DNA of 49,487 nt from Candidatus Brocadia sp. (GCA_011525665.1 WYAU01000018.1:1-49487), one strand, 5' to 3'; shown: positions 35,485 to 44,019, counted from the stretch's first letter. A program made the numbers and translations. The notes: generated by a model from the sequence alone, not told the origin.

Positions 35485-36504
35485 TTACAAGGATTGCCAG
35501 CTGATTTCCATTAGCTTCATGAGCGCGCCTTTTGCATTACCGGAGCCGATGGATTGTGCGGCGATTTCCAGCCCTTCCTGAAAATCTTCTGCCAGTCCTC
35601 CGGCGATGATTGCAGCCGCTGCATTCAAAAGTACTACGTCTCTTTTGGGACTGTGAATACCATCCAATATCTCCCTGATTGCCATAGCGCTTTCATCGGG
35701 GGTATTTACGGTCAGGTCGGAAAGCTTTGATTTTTTTATACCAAAGTCTTCCGGGTTTAGATAATAACTCTTTATCTCATTTCCAACAAGTTCACAAACT
35801 TTGGTTTTGTCTGTTGTGGTGATTTCATCCAAGCCGTCCAATCCGTGCACAACAAAGGCATGGTGATCTCCAAGTATTTCCAATGCCTCTGCCAAAATGA
35901 GGGTCATGTGTTCACTATATACACCAAGGATGCGGTGGGTGGCCCCGGCAGGGTTCGCTAATGGTCCAATGATGTTGAATATGGTACGAATTCCGATTTC
36001 TTTTCTGGGGCCGATGGCGTATTTCATTGCCTGATGTAATAGGGGAGCAAAGAGGAATCCAATATTGGCCACGGCAATGCATTTTTCTACAACCTTAACA
36101 TCTGCTTCGATATTGACGCCCAACCGTTTCAGTACATCTGCACTCCCACATTGGCTGGTGGATGCTTTATTGCCGTGTTTGGCAACCTTCAGACCAGCAC
36201 CTGCAACGACAAAGGCGGATGCGGTTGAGATATTGAATGTGTTTTTAGCGTCGCCTCCTGTTCCGCAGGTATCGACGACGATACTATCCCCGGTCTTTAT
36301 TTTGACAGCCTTTTTCCGCAGGGCAATGGTACACCCCGTGATTTCATCAACAGTTTCGCCCTTTATGCGCAGGGCTGTGAGAAAAGAGGCAATCTGTGCA
36401 TCAGTGGCAGTTCCTTCCATGATTTCTGTCATTGCAGCAAGGCTTTCTTCAATGCTGAGATTTTGTTTATTTACTAGTCTGGATATGGCTTCTTTTATAG
36501 ACAT
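35485..36504 (-). CDS. trpD: Anthranilate phosphoribosyltransferase
   Basis: Second specific step of tryptophan synthesis: joins anthranilate and PRPP. The 339-residue length is typical. Landmarks are the PRPP-binding GTGGDAKNTFNISTASAFV, the KHGNKASTSQCGSADVLKRLG segment, GFLFAPLLHQAMKY, GPLANPAG, HGLDGLDEI and the terminal loops. No other trp gene is next to it. The 250-bp gap downstream towards pdaD is AT-rich near pdaD and contains no gene I can support. Confidence 0.96.
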   Translation of the reverse strand: MSIKEAISRLVNKQNLSIEESLAAMTEIMEGTATDAQIASFLTALRIKGETVDEITGCTIALRKKAVKIKTGDSIVVDTCGTGGDAKNTFNISTASAFVVAGAGLKVAKHGNKASTSQCGSADVLKRLGVNIEADVKVVEKCIAVANIGFLFAPLLHQAMKYAIGPRKEIGIRTIFNIIGPLANPAGATHRILGVYSEHMTLILAEALEILGDHHAFVVHGLDGLDEITTTDKTKVCELVGNEIKSYYLNPEDFGIKKSKLSDLTVNTPDESAMAIREILDGIHSPKRDVVLLNAAAAIIAGGLAEDFQEGLEIAAQSIGSGNAKGALMKLMEISWQSL

Positions 36505-36624
36505 AGGATTAAATGAGGGTTTTTTTCTTGACGTAGATTAAGATATAAATTACAATGGTTTTTTGAAATTTTTGTGAACAATAATACGCCGGAACACTTT
36601 AAAGAAAGGATTGATGGTTTATTT

Positions 36625-36879
36625 ATGGCAAAAATACAAATAACATCGGATGAAAACATACGGGAAGCGCTGAGAAGATTCAAGAAGATGTGTGATAAAG
36701 AAGGTATCATTAATCAGTCAAAGCGCATAGCCTATTTTGAAAAACCTTCGGAAAAAAGACGTCGTGAAGAAAGCCGAAGGATTAAAAATATCAAAAGGGC
36801 GCAAAAATTGGGCATTTCCGGGCTGGCAGGTCCTCTGCGTTCTCAAAAGAATAATTACTCTAAATATCCTTCATTTTAA
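36625..36879 (+). CDS. rpsU: 30S ribosomal protein S21
   Basis: Small basic protein that helps 16S rRNA pair with the Shine-Dalgarno sequence. MAKIQITSDENIREALRRFKKMCDKEGI and KPSEKRRREESRRIKN are characteristic. From ATG 36625 it has 84 residues, somewhat longer than the usual 60-70 because of a C-terminal tail (KLGISGLAGPLRSQKN). An AAAGGA lies about 14 nt upstream; a GTG at 36574 would add a non-family N-terminus. It converges with rsfS with only 3 nt between the stop codons. Confidence 0.9.
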   Translation: MAKIQITSDENIREALRRFKKMCDKEGIINQSKRIAYFEKPSEKRRREESRRIKNIKRAQKLGISGLAGPLRSQKNNYSKYPSF

Positions 36880-36882
36880 AAA

Positions 36883-37230
36883 TTAGTTTTTCCATGACAA
36901 CTTCCGTGCATCGCCCCACAGGAGTTCTAAGTCATAGAACTGGCGTGTATCTTTGTCAAAAAGGTGTATAATCACATCCCCATAATCCATGAGTATCCAG
37001 TGAGCGTCCTCATACCCCTCAATGCCCGCCCGACGAATGCCATAGCTGCGCAGTTTTATTTCTATCTCACGGGCAATACTCTGCAACTGCCGTTTGTTGA
37101 AGCCGCTGCAAATAACGAAGAAATCGGTAATAAAAGTTAACCCTTGCACGTTAAATATTAATATATCTTCGGCCTTTTTGTCATCAGCAATTCTTGCGCA
37201 CTGGATTGCAATCTCTTTCGGGTTTAACGT
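36883..37230 (-). CDS. rsfS: Ribosomal silencing factor RsfS with apparent ACG start
   Basis: RsfS binds L14 of the large subunit and blocks joining of subunits when nutrients are scarce. Family landmarks are IADDKKAEDILIFNV, FFVICSGFNKRQLQSIAREIE, GYEDAHWILMDYGDVIIHLF and FYDLELLWGDA. The conserved N-terminal helix is coded upstream of the first standard start (GTG 37149), and the frame up to the previous in-frame stop has no ATG, GTG or TTG. The only well-placed codon is ACG at 37228-37230, 7 nt after a perfect AGGAGGG. This gives 115 residues, a normal length. An ATT codon at 37210-37212 is a poorer candidate. The zinc-ribbon gene ends 20 nt upstream, so they form one operon. Confidence 0.85.
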   Translation of the reverse strand, partial: TLNPKEIAIQCARIADDKKAEDILIFNVQGLTFITDFFVICSGFNKRQLQSIAREIEIKLRSYGIRRAGIEGYEDAHWILMDYGDVIIHLFDKDTRQFYDLELLWGDARKLSWKN

Positions 37231-37250
37231 TTCTGTTCCCTCCTGAAAGG

Positions 37251-37511
37251 CTATCGTCGTTGTTGTACGCCGAAATTTTCGCCAAAATCCGCCTCATATT
37301 GTACAGACGGCTTGGCTTCAGATAAACTGCTCCCACAGTAGTAGCAAAATCTTGCGTATCGCGGGTTCACATCGAGACAATTTTCACACCGATGATACAA
37401 AAGCGTGCCGCAGAGGATGCAGAAATTCGCCCCTTTCACATGATTGTCGTATTGACAATTCGTATTAGGGCATATCCTTTCATCCCGTTCTGTTATTATA
37501 TTGCCGGACAT
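37251..37511 (-). CDS. Small zinc-ribbon protein
   Basis: 86 residues with a double zinc ribbon: ICPNTNCQYDNHV, FCILCG, RCENCLDVNPRYARFCYYCGSSL, giving four Cys pairs able to hold two zinc ions. The C-terminal 20 residues are acidic and disordered-looking. The start has GGGAGG at 5 nt. Such domains commonly mediate protein or nucleic-acid contact; no specific role can be assigned. It lies between hppA and rsfS on the same strand. Confidence 0.75.
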   Translation of the reverse strand: MSGNIITERDERICPNTNCQYDNHVKGANFCILCGTLLYHRCENCLDVNPRYARFCYYCGSSLSEAKPSVQYEADFGENFGVQQRR

Positions 37512-37565
37512 AACTACCTCCCGTTTTTAAGGGTATTTTCTCAAACTGTAACCACAGTCCTGCAT

Positions 37566-37593
37566 GTAGGGGCGAACGGCCGTTCGCCCCTAC
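37566..37593. repeat. 28-nt perfect palindrome after hppA
   Basis: GTAGGGGCGAACGG followed by its exact complement. It begins 10 nt beyond the hppA stop codon on the minus strand and can form a 14-bp hairpin in RNA. It shares the GTAGGG...CCCTAC ends and 28-nt length with the palindrome inside mtaB. Confidence 0.8.
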
Positions 37594-37602
37594 AATTTCT
37601 TG

Positions 37603-40035
37603 CTAATGAAGGTGCAAAAGGGCGCCTATCTTGGGTGAAAATTTAATAATAATTCCAGCAAAGACAACCGACACGATTGACATAAGCTTCAATAAAATAT
37701 TCAAAGACGGGCCTGACGTGTCTTTGAATGGGTCTCCCACCGTATCCCCTACGACAGCCGCCTTATGCGCCGGTGAACCCTTTCCACCGAATATGCCACT
37801 TTCAATGTACTTTTTCGCGTTATCCCATGCTCCGCCTGCGTTTGCCATAAAGACTGCCAGTAGGAAACCCACCGTCAAACTTCCTGCCAAAAGTCCCACG
37901 ACGCCCGCCACTCCTAATACCAATCCAGAGACAATAGGTACTAAAAGCGCCAAAAGAGAAGGGACGAACATTTCACGCTGCGCTCCTTTGGTACTGATCG
38001 CCACACAGGCTGCATAATCGGGTTTTCCCGTTCCATCCATGATACCGGTAATTTCCCTGAATTGTCTTCTGACTTCTTCCACCATGCTTCCCGCAGCGCG
38101 GCCTACGGCCTTCATCGTCATGGCGCTGAAGATGAACGCTGACAGACCACCGATAAACAAACCGATGAGTACCCTTGGATTAATTAAGGTAATATCCAGG
38201 GAGTACATGAGGTCGGATAATTTTGCATTGACCAGATTAACAGAAGTCCCGGCAACCTGGATGGTATGCACTCCTGTCCGCTCCAATCCTACTTTTATTT
38301 GTTCAACAAAGGAGGAGATCAGTGCCATGGCAGTTAGTGCAGCCGAACCAATGGCAAACCCCTTTCCGGTTGCTGCCGTTGTGTTTCCCAGCGCATCGAG
38401 TGCGTCGGTTCTTTCCCGGACGTATGGCTCCAGCCCGCTCATTTCCGCATTGCCTCCGGCATTGTCTGCAATAGGTCCGTAGGCATCCGTCGCCAGTGTC
38501 AACCCCAGCGTGGAAAGCATACCAACTGCCGCAATGGCAATTCCGTAAAGACCGAGTGAGATATTTGAGAAGCCACCTGCAAATGCGTAACTTAATAAGA
38601 TTGCTGCTGAAATAGTAACGACGGGTATAATCGTTGAGATCATGCCTGTGGCAATACCGTCAATAATCACAGTTGCGGGTCCCGTCTTTGCATGTCCGGC
38701 AATGCCCTTTGTCGGAGAGTAATTGGAAGAGGTATAGAATTCTGTGCCTTTACCGATAATAACACCTCCTATCAATCCCGTTACAATTGAACCCCAGACA
38801 CCGAAATTTTGAGGCAGCATGAACTTAATAACCACGGCAGAGGTGATCAAGATTAGTATCGAACTAAGGTTGATCCCTTTTCCCAATGCCTTCAGGAGTT
38901 CTTTCTGCGATGCCTCTTCCTTTGTTTTAACGGCATAGATACCGATAATGGAAAGTAAGATACCTATCCCTGCCAAAATCATAGGCACAACCATCCCGGC
39001 AATACCAAGGCCTGCAGTTACACCCAATGCTGCACAGGCAAGCATGGAATTATAATAGGATTCATAAAGGTCTGCACCCATACCCGCTACGTCACCGACA
39101 TTGTCTCCAACGTTATCTGCTATGGTGGCTGGATTCCGCGGGTCGTCTTCGGGAATCCCTGCCTCTACCTTACCCACCAAATCAGCCCCTACGTCGGCAG
39201 CTTTTGTGAAGATTCCACCACCCACCCTTGCAAACAAGGCCTGGGAACTGGCACCTATGCCGAAGCACGGCAGCATCATTGCCATATCGAGCAGGGAGAT
39301 ATTTGTGAATTTACGGAACACAAAGAACCACAAAGAAATATCCAGCAGCCCCATACCAACCACGACCAGTCCCATGACGGCGCCGCTTCTGAACGCGACT
39401 TGCAGCCCTTGATTCAGGGATTTCCGTGCACCTTCCGCCGTCCTCGAACTGGCGCTGGTGGCGGTCTTCATCCCCAGGAAACCGGCAAGACCTGATAAAA
39501 AACCACTGCTCAGGAATGCAAAGGGAACGACTTTGGACTGGGCATGTAACCCGAAGGAGATCAAGATGAGAACAAGAAAGGCGCCAAGAAAGAAGATGCT
39601 TACGACCTTGTATTGCTGTTTCAGATAGGCATAGGCGCCTTCCCTGACGTGACCGGCTATCGAGATCATTTTCTCGTTACCCTCAGGCGCCCGCATCACT
39701 TCTTTGTAAAATTTCCGTGCATAGAAAAGCGCAAACAACGCGCCAATCGGTGCAATCCACCATAATTTGGGTATCGTATCTGAGGTGTCTCCACCCACCC
39801 TGTGTGTCGGGCCTTCCAATTCGAATAAAGGTCTTTCTTTTTGGGTAGATTCTCCAAGCTCAAACACGGGTTTATCCGCGCTGCTTTTTAATGTATTCTG
39901 GGCATGAGCGGGGAGTGAAAATAGTCCCGATTTTGATATCCCCAGGATCAGGATCGCTAGCATTAAGAGTATTGTTACAATGCTAACCCGGTTGTTTTTA
40001 AAAATAGGCTTACACTTACGAAAAAGACTATTCAT
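37603..40035 (-). CDS. hppA: Membrane-bound proton-translocating pyrophosphatase
   Basis: Integral membrane pump coupling pyrophosphate hydrolysis to ion transport. The 810-residue protein has the M-PPase signatures: GGGIFTKAADVGADLVGK, EDDPRNPATIADNVGDNVGD and ADLYESY around 275-335, and AYGPIADNAGG. The GNTTAATGKG motif (about 548) has Ala where potassium-independent enzymes have Lys, indicating the potassium-dependent subfamily. About 90 residues at the N-terminus exceed the usual 660-770 length: a hydrophobic segment ending FSLPAHAQ resembles a signal peptide and a linker follows. Whether protons or sodium are moved cannot be told. In anammox-type cells it may energise an internal membrane; that is inference. 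Confidence 0.95.
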   Translation of the reverse strand: MNSLFRKCKPIFKNNRVSIVTILLMLAILILGISKSGLFSLPAHAQNTLKSSADKPVFELGESTQKERPLFELEGPTHRVGGDTSDTIPKLWWIAPIGALFALFYARKFYKEVMRAPEGNEKMISIAGHVREGAYAYLKQQYKVVSIFFLGAFLVLILISFGLHAQSKVVPFAFLSSGFLSGLAGFLGMKTATSASSRTAEGARKSLNQGLQVAFRSGAVMGLVVVGMGLLDISLWFFVFRKFTNISLLDMAMMLPCFGIGASSQALFARVGGGIFTKAADVGADLVGKVEAGIPEDDPRNPATIADNVGDNVGDVAGMGADLYESYYNSMLACAALGVTAGLGIAGMVVPMILAGIGILLSIIGIYAVKTKEEASQKELLKALGKGINLSSILILITSAVVIKFMLPQNFGVWGSIVTGLIGGVIIGKGTEFYTSSNYSPTKGIAGHAKTGPATVIIDGIATGMISTIIPVVTISAAILLSYAFAGGFSNISLGLYGIAIAAVGMLSTLGLTLATDAYGPIADNAGGNAEMSGLEPYVRERTDALDALGNTTAATGKGFAIGSAALTAMALISSFVEQIKVGLERTGVHTIQVAGTSVNLVNAKLSDLMYSLDITLINPRVLIGLFIGGLSAFIFSAMTMKAVGRAAGSMVEEVRRQFREITGIMDGTGKPDYAACVAISTKGAQREMFVPSLLALLVPIVSGLVLGVAGVVGLLAGSLTVGFLLAVFMANAGGAWDNAKKYIESGIFGGKGSPAHKAAVVGDTVGDPFKDTSGPSLNILLKLMSIVSVVFAGIIIKFSPKIGALLHLH

Positions 40036-40074
40036 CGACTTAAATTATTCTCCTTTCTGTTTTTTGACTTTTAC

Positions 40075-40103
40075 TATTTATGTATCAGTTGTCATACTGA
40101 CAA
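40075..40103 (-). promoter_or_regulatory. Possible sigma70-type promoter for hppA
   Basis: On the minus strand TTGTCA (complement of 40098-40103) and TAAATA (complement of 40075-40080) are 17 bp apart. The leader would be about 35 nt, with AAGGAG before the hppA start codon. Confidence 0.4.
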
Positions 40104-40233
40104 AACGAAACCTAAGAACCATAAAAATACAGCAACCCAAGGCTTTAATCGTGAAGATACATTTAAGGGATATTCAAACTTAAAAGTTTGAGTTGCAAAT
40201 TTTCGTATCAGCCGGTGTGTAAGTTTGTCAGAA

Positions 40234-40267
40234 CACCCCCTCCCTCCCCCCTCTTTTTAGAGGGAAG
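40234..40267. repeat. C-rich repeat element, second copy
   Basis: A C-rich tract beginning CACCCC, with a CTCTTTTTAGAG core and ending GGGAAG, close in layout to the element at 25586-25614 within mtaB. The core can form a short hairpin. It lies about 35 nt downstream of the TPR-like gene (minus strand gene on its right ends at 40302). Confidence 0.45.
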
Positions 40268-40301
40268 CCTAAAAGTCGCTGCCACAGTCAGCCTAATCAA
40301 A

Positions 40302-41114
40302 CTACCAGCTATTCTCCGATGATAAACCTTGGAAAAATTTCCTTTTCTTATCGAGCATACCGATGAATTCCGCTACGTTGGCCGAGGTATCCTCCGGATG
40401 ATTTGTACGATAAGTCTCCCATTCATGTATGGCCGATTCCGTATACTGAAGCGCCCTCTCAAAATTACCTTCCCTTTCAGCACAGAGCGCTGCATGCCAT
40501 AAAGCGTGACAAATCGTTCTTTCTATAGCCAAAATATTATGCAATTTAGGGTCATTTTCAAGGGACCTTCTTAGCCAGTAAACCGATGTTTCATAATTGT
40601 CTTCTCCCTCTTCTTTCTTCAATTGTTCCCTGTAATAAGGGGCATATTTGAAGATGCGTTGATCAAATAAATGCAGATACATATACCCCAGTTCAAAGAA
40701 AAGGTCTCCGCTCTTGGGATTTTTAACAGCCCCCTTTTTTGCAAAGTTTAATCCGGTGTATATCCATTTCCATTTGTTTTGTGGCGCACCCCATTCATGT
40801 GCAATATTATACGCCATATTCCATGCCTGAAAAATCCAGACCGCCGGGAAGTTTGGTTGTAATTTAGCTATCAGATTGTTGATCGTCAGTAATTCATAAT
40901 ATTTCTTTTCTTCATGCCGGGCAATGGCCCTTGCCCAGAGAAAATCTACCGCAATCCCCCGAAAGCCTCCCATGAGAAGCAATGGAATGCTTTCCGCCGG
41001 ATCATAGTGAATTGACTTATTTGCTGATGTATCACGGAAAGAGACGATACATACGTTAATAAAAAAAATAGCACAGAGCAGTGCGAATAATAAAAGGGTC
41101 CTCTTTCCAAACAT
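40302..41114 (-). CDS. Membrane-anchored TPR-like protein, hypothetical
   Basis: 270 residues with an N-terminal transmembrane or signal segment (LLLFALLCAIFFINVCIVSF). The rest is helical and resembles tetratricopeptide arrays: SIPLLLMGGFRGIAVDFLWARAIARHEEKKYYELLTINNLIAKLQPNFPAVWIF is split across several helices, followed by AALCAEREGNFERALQYTESAIHEWE. The first Asp/Trp-rich motif (VDFLWARA) is a feature of a planctomycete-type family without known function. The start follows the ABC permease stop by 7 nt, so it belongs to the ABC operon and may be its accessory membrane-associated subunit. Confidence 0.65.
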   Translation of the reverse strand: MFGKRTLLLFALLCAIFFINVCIVSFRDTSANKSIHYDPAESIPLLLMGGFRGIAVDFLWARAIARHEEKKYYELLTINNLIAKLQPNFPAVWIFQAWNMAYNIAHEWGAPQNKWKWIYTGLNFAKKGAVKNPKSGDLFFELGYMYLHLFDQRIFKYAPYYREQLKKEEGEDNYETSVYWLRRSLENDPKLHNILAIERTICHALWHAALCAEREGNFERALQYTESAIHEWETYRTNHPEDTSANVAEFIGMLDKKRKFFQGLSSENSW

Positions 41115-41121
41115 CCAATAC

Positions 41122-42405
41122 TTAAAAAAACTCTCTCTTTTTAAAGATTATAGCGGATATACAGAGGCAACTACCTGCATAGATGGCGGTATATCCCAAA
41201 GAAAACCCAAGGGTTTCCGGAGGGATGTTTATACCTTTCAAAAGAAATTTCAAGCTGTCGAACCGTTTGAAGTCCGGCAAAATAAACGAAAGCCATTCCA
41301 AGGGTTTTTTCATAAGGTAATCCATATATACCAGAAAGATATTTGGTTTTTTTAACACTGCCGGCAAGTCATGGCTATGCACGTTCTGGTGTTGCATCAG
41401 CAGAGAGAAATCCCTGATAAATTCCAATATATGTCCGCACAGAAAAACAACCAGGGCTGAAACGATACTAACAGGCGCTGAGAGATAGGTGGATCCCATC
41501 ACTGCAATAGTTACGATCAGCAAAAATTTCAAAAAGGTTATTACAATAGCCTTTGCATAATTAGAAACAAAACCTTTTTGTATGGAAAATACCGTAGCAC
41601 TATCATGTCTTACGCCGACATAATCCGCCAGATGGATGGGGAAAATGGTGACATTTATGGCGCCACCCTCCTGCACAATTTCAGCATCTAGCTTTACTGG
41701 CAACGGTTTATCTACCTTTGCGGATAAAACTTCGGTTTTACATCGGCCTGAAAGGGCATTTTCAGTTCCTATGACTAATGGGACGGTGTCAATGAACCCC
41801 TTGCCACTCTCAATCTTAAGATTTAACTCAATTTCAAAGGAAGATTTATTTTCGGACTTTTTGCACAAGTCAGAAAAACTCCAGGATGCAATACCAGTCC
41901 TCCCACCCGCAATCCATAGAATTCCTTCACGGGTATGGTGCGGGTCGCCTTTAATGGAGAACTGCGATGCCTTAAACTCCTTCCGCGCCTTTAGTATACC
42001 TTTATATTCTTCCGGCAATTTTGATGCAATCCGTTGAATGGTTGCCATGTTTAAAAGGCTTAAAATCATTAACAAAAGAGCGGATAGGAGGGCAAAACCG
42101 GCGATTTTGCCCGCAACAATCTTCAGCCGTGATACGGGTTTTGATAAAATACCATAGATCGTCCTGTCTTCTATTTCATGAGGTAACGATGTTGCAGAGA
42201 GGAAAATCACCCCGATTATACACAGAAGCATCACTACCTGGAAAAACGCCACCAGCGTTATTTTTATCCTGGCATCAGGCTCATCTGTCGTCGGGATAAG
42301 AGGCGAAACAATCAGGATGAGGACGCCAAGCCCGATTAGTACGTGTAGTGTTTTTTTCCGGATTGCCTCCCGAAAGGTATGACTGGCAATGGTTAGTATC
42401 ATCAT
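41122..42405 (-). CDS. ABC-2 type transporter permease with large extracytoplasmic domain
   Basis: 427 residues. Transmembrane helices occur near 20-40, 55-75, 100-125 and again in the C-terminal third (about 275-425, e.g. FLKFLLIVTIAVMG, IVSALVVFLCGHIL). Between them, about 125-270, is an extracytoplasmic beta-rich region. The N-terminal pattern (ASHTFREAIRKKTLHVLI, IEDRTIYGILSKPVSR) is characteristic of ABC-2 permeases of the NatB/NosY type. It pairs with the ATPase encoded 21 nt upstream. Substrate unknown. Confidence 0.85.
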   Translation of the reverse strand: MMILTIASHTFREAIRKKTLHVLIGLGVLILIVSPLIPTTDEPDARIKITLVAFFQVVMLLCIIGVIFLSATSLPHEIEDRTIYGILSKPVSRLKIVAGKIAGFALLSALLLMILSLLNMATIQRIASKLPEEYKGILKARKEFKASQFSIKGDPHHTREGILWIAGGRTGIASWSFSDLCKKSENKSSFEIELNLKIESGKGFIDTVPLVIGTENALSGRCKTEVLSAKVDKPLPVKLDAEIVQEGGAINVTIFPIHLADYVGVRHDSATVFSIQKGFVSNYAKAIVITFLKFLLIVTIAVMGSTYLSAPVSIVSALVVFLCGHILEFIRDFSLLMQHQNVHSHDLPAVLKKPNIFLVYMDYLMKKPLEWLSFILPDFKRFDSLKFLLKGINIPPETLGFSLGYTAIYAGSCLCISAIIFKKREFF

Positions 42406-42426
42406 AAACCTAAGAAAAAGAGCTAT

Positions 42427-43275
42427 CTATGAACGATGTTGAATGATATTTACAAACAGCTCTTCCAGGGTGGTGGAAGGGTGGTTGATGGATATCACAT
42501 CGCCATTCCTGTCCTTAATAAAAGCCGCAACTGCCTGAATGTCATTGCCTGAAAGATTCTTCACCATAAATTCTATAACGTTTTTTAGAGATAACAATTC
42601 TTTCACGCTGCCCATTATCTGCACAACACCCCTGTTGAAAATGGCGATCCGGTCGCAAATATCCTGCACATCAGCCAGCAGGTGGGAGCAGAGGACAACG
42701 GTCTTTCCCTGCCTTTTGAATTTCAGGATGAGGTCTTTCATCTCACGGCTGCCGATGGGATCCAGACCGCTGGTAGGCTCATCCAGTATTACCAGTTCAG
42801 GGTCATTGATGATGGCCTGTGCCAGCCCGATCCTCCGCAACATCCCTTTTGAATACTGGTGTAACGGTCGTTTGCGATGGGGATACAGTCCCACATCGTG
42901 GAGCAAAACATCGATCAGTCTTTTTCTTTCTTTTTTTGGAATATCAAAGAGCTTTGCGTAAAAATCCAGAATCTCTTCTGCATTAAGGAATTTATATAAA
43001 TACGATTCCTCGGGTAAAAAACCTATCTTGCTTTTCGTCTTTAAATCGCCTGAAGGATATCCCAGCAACCAGGATTTGCCGCTCGTGGGAAAGAGGAGGC
43101 CGAGCAATAATTTTACGGTGGTCGTCTTACCTGAGCCATTAGGACCAAGTAATCCAAATATCTCTCCCCGTTCAATAGTCAGATTAAGATTTGTTAAGGC
43201 TGAGGTACTTTTACGTCTCCAGAAATCCTTGTAGACCTTAGTAAGTCCTTCTGTTCTAACTGCGAAACTATCCAA
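42427..43275 (-). CDS. ABC transporter ATP-binding protein
   Basis: 282-residue ATPase with Walker A GPNGSGKTT, Q-loop GFLPEES, signature YSKGMLRRIGLAQ, Walker B LVILDEPTSGLDP and H-loop VVLCSHLL. The order and the C-terminal extension resemble drug/NatA-type exporters that pair with ABC-2 permeases. First gene of the three-gene minus-strand operon (ATPase, permease, TPR-like protein). It likely exports a lipid or small molecule; the substrate is not evident. Confidence 0.92.
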   Translation of the reverse strand: MDSFAVRTEGLTKVYKDFWRRKSTSALTNLNLTIERGEIFGLLGPNGSGKTTTVKLLLGLLFPTSGKSWLLGYPSGDLKTKSKIGFLPEESYLYKFLNAEEILDFYAKLFDIPKKERKRLIDVLLHDVGLYPHRKRPLHQYSKGMLRRIGLAQAIINDPELVILDEPTSGLDPIGSREMKDLILKFKRQGKTVVLCSHLLADVQDICDRIAIFNRGVVQIMGSVKELLSLKNVIEFMVKNLSGNDIQAVAAFIKDRNGDVISINHPSTTLEELFVNIIQHRS

Positions 43276-43468
43276 AATATTTTAAACTTCCCCCTTTAAT
43301 AAAAGAGATCCTATTTATTAAAAGTATGGAATAAATTTTCAACAATGTAATCAAAATTATGGGATAAGTCAAATATTATTTGGGGATTAAAACTTATCGA
43401 ACAATAATTGCAACAATTTAGTATTTTGAAAAAACAGCCTGAATCGAGCAAGTCAGGGCATGGAACAT

Positions 43469-43516
43469 GTCGCACGACATGTATGTCGCTGTCCTGCGAA
43501 CTGAAGTTCGTGCTAC
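43469..43516. repeat. 48-nt palindromic repeat, copy E
   Basis: Starts GTCGCACGACATGTATGTCG and ends GAAGTTCGTGCTAC; same total length as copy D, and its right arm is identical in form to that of copy B. Confidence 0.7.
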
Positions 43517-43682
43517 ACAGACGTCAAAACCTGGTTTTTTTCAAAAAACTAAATAGTTACAGTTGTTAAGATAGGGAGTTAATAATTCTGTATGATGTTC
43601 TCAGAATTTGTCGGGAGTTGCAAAAGAAGGGGCTTACGAGGCAAGATTTCAAGAAAATCGACAGGCTTACTTAATGGCCTGG

Positions 43683-44012
43683 TCAAATTCGTCTGATGCC
43701 ACGATTCCGAACGTAGTGCTCGGTTGTGAGGGCAGCGGCGGTGTGTTCAACGACAAATCGACGTGCCTGTTCTTTGACCGGCTGTTGGTAAGTGAGAATT
43801 GTTTGGATCCTGCTCGCTCGTGTATCCTTCGGCGAAGATTCACCCTCTAGTTTGGCTCCAATTCCAGCTACTTTTAACCCTCCGCCTCCTGATGCAGTCT
43901 TACCCTCTTCAACTGTGACGGCGATATCGAAATCCACAATCGTAGAACTAAGACCTGCCTTAATAGATACGCGGGGATGATTGGCATAAGCATGCCCGCC
44001 GATTCCACCTTT
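43683..44012 (-). pseudogene. Trypco2-like domain fragment
   Basis: In an open minus-strand frame between a TGA (complement of 44013-44015) and the stop at 43683, the segment VDFDIAVTVEEGKTASGGGG, LKVAGIGAKLEGESS and TRASRIQ (about 43808-43940) fits the trypsin-co-occurring domain 2 pattern, small beta-domains found in predicted conflict systems. Neither the N-terminal helix of the family nor a proper C-terminal strand follows, and there is no ribosome-binding site, so I read it as a truncated remnant. Confidence 0.5.
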
Positions 44013-44019
44013 TCAAAGA

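Larger units (their letters stand above)
43276..44019. other. Decayed 740-bp region
   Basis: No intact gene. It contains repeat copy E (43469-43516), a plus-strand frame of 34 codons without a clear start (near 43575-43675) reading ILYDVLRICRELQKKGLTRQ then DFKKIDRLT, and a minus-strand trypco2-like remnant (43683-44012). The pieces look like shreds of former accessory genes. Confidence 0.5.

Noticed and set aside
20554-43516. CRISPR array interpretation of the recurring palindromic repeats
   Set aside because: Copies are kilobases apart, not regularly spaced, with no spacers and no cas genes.
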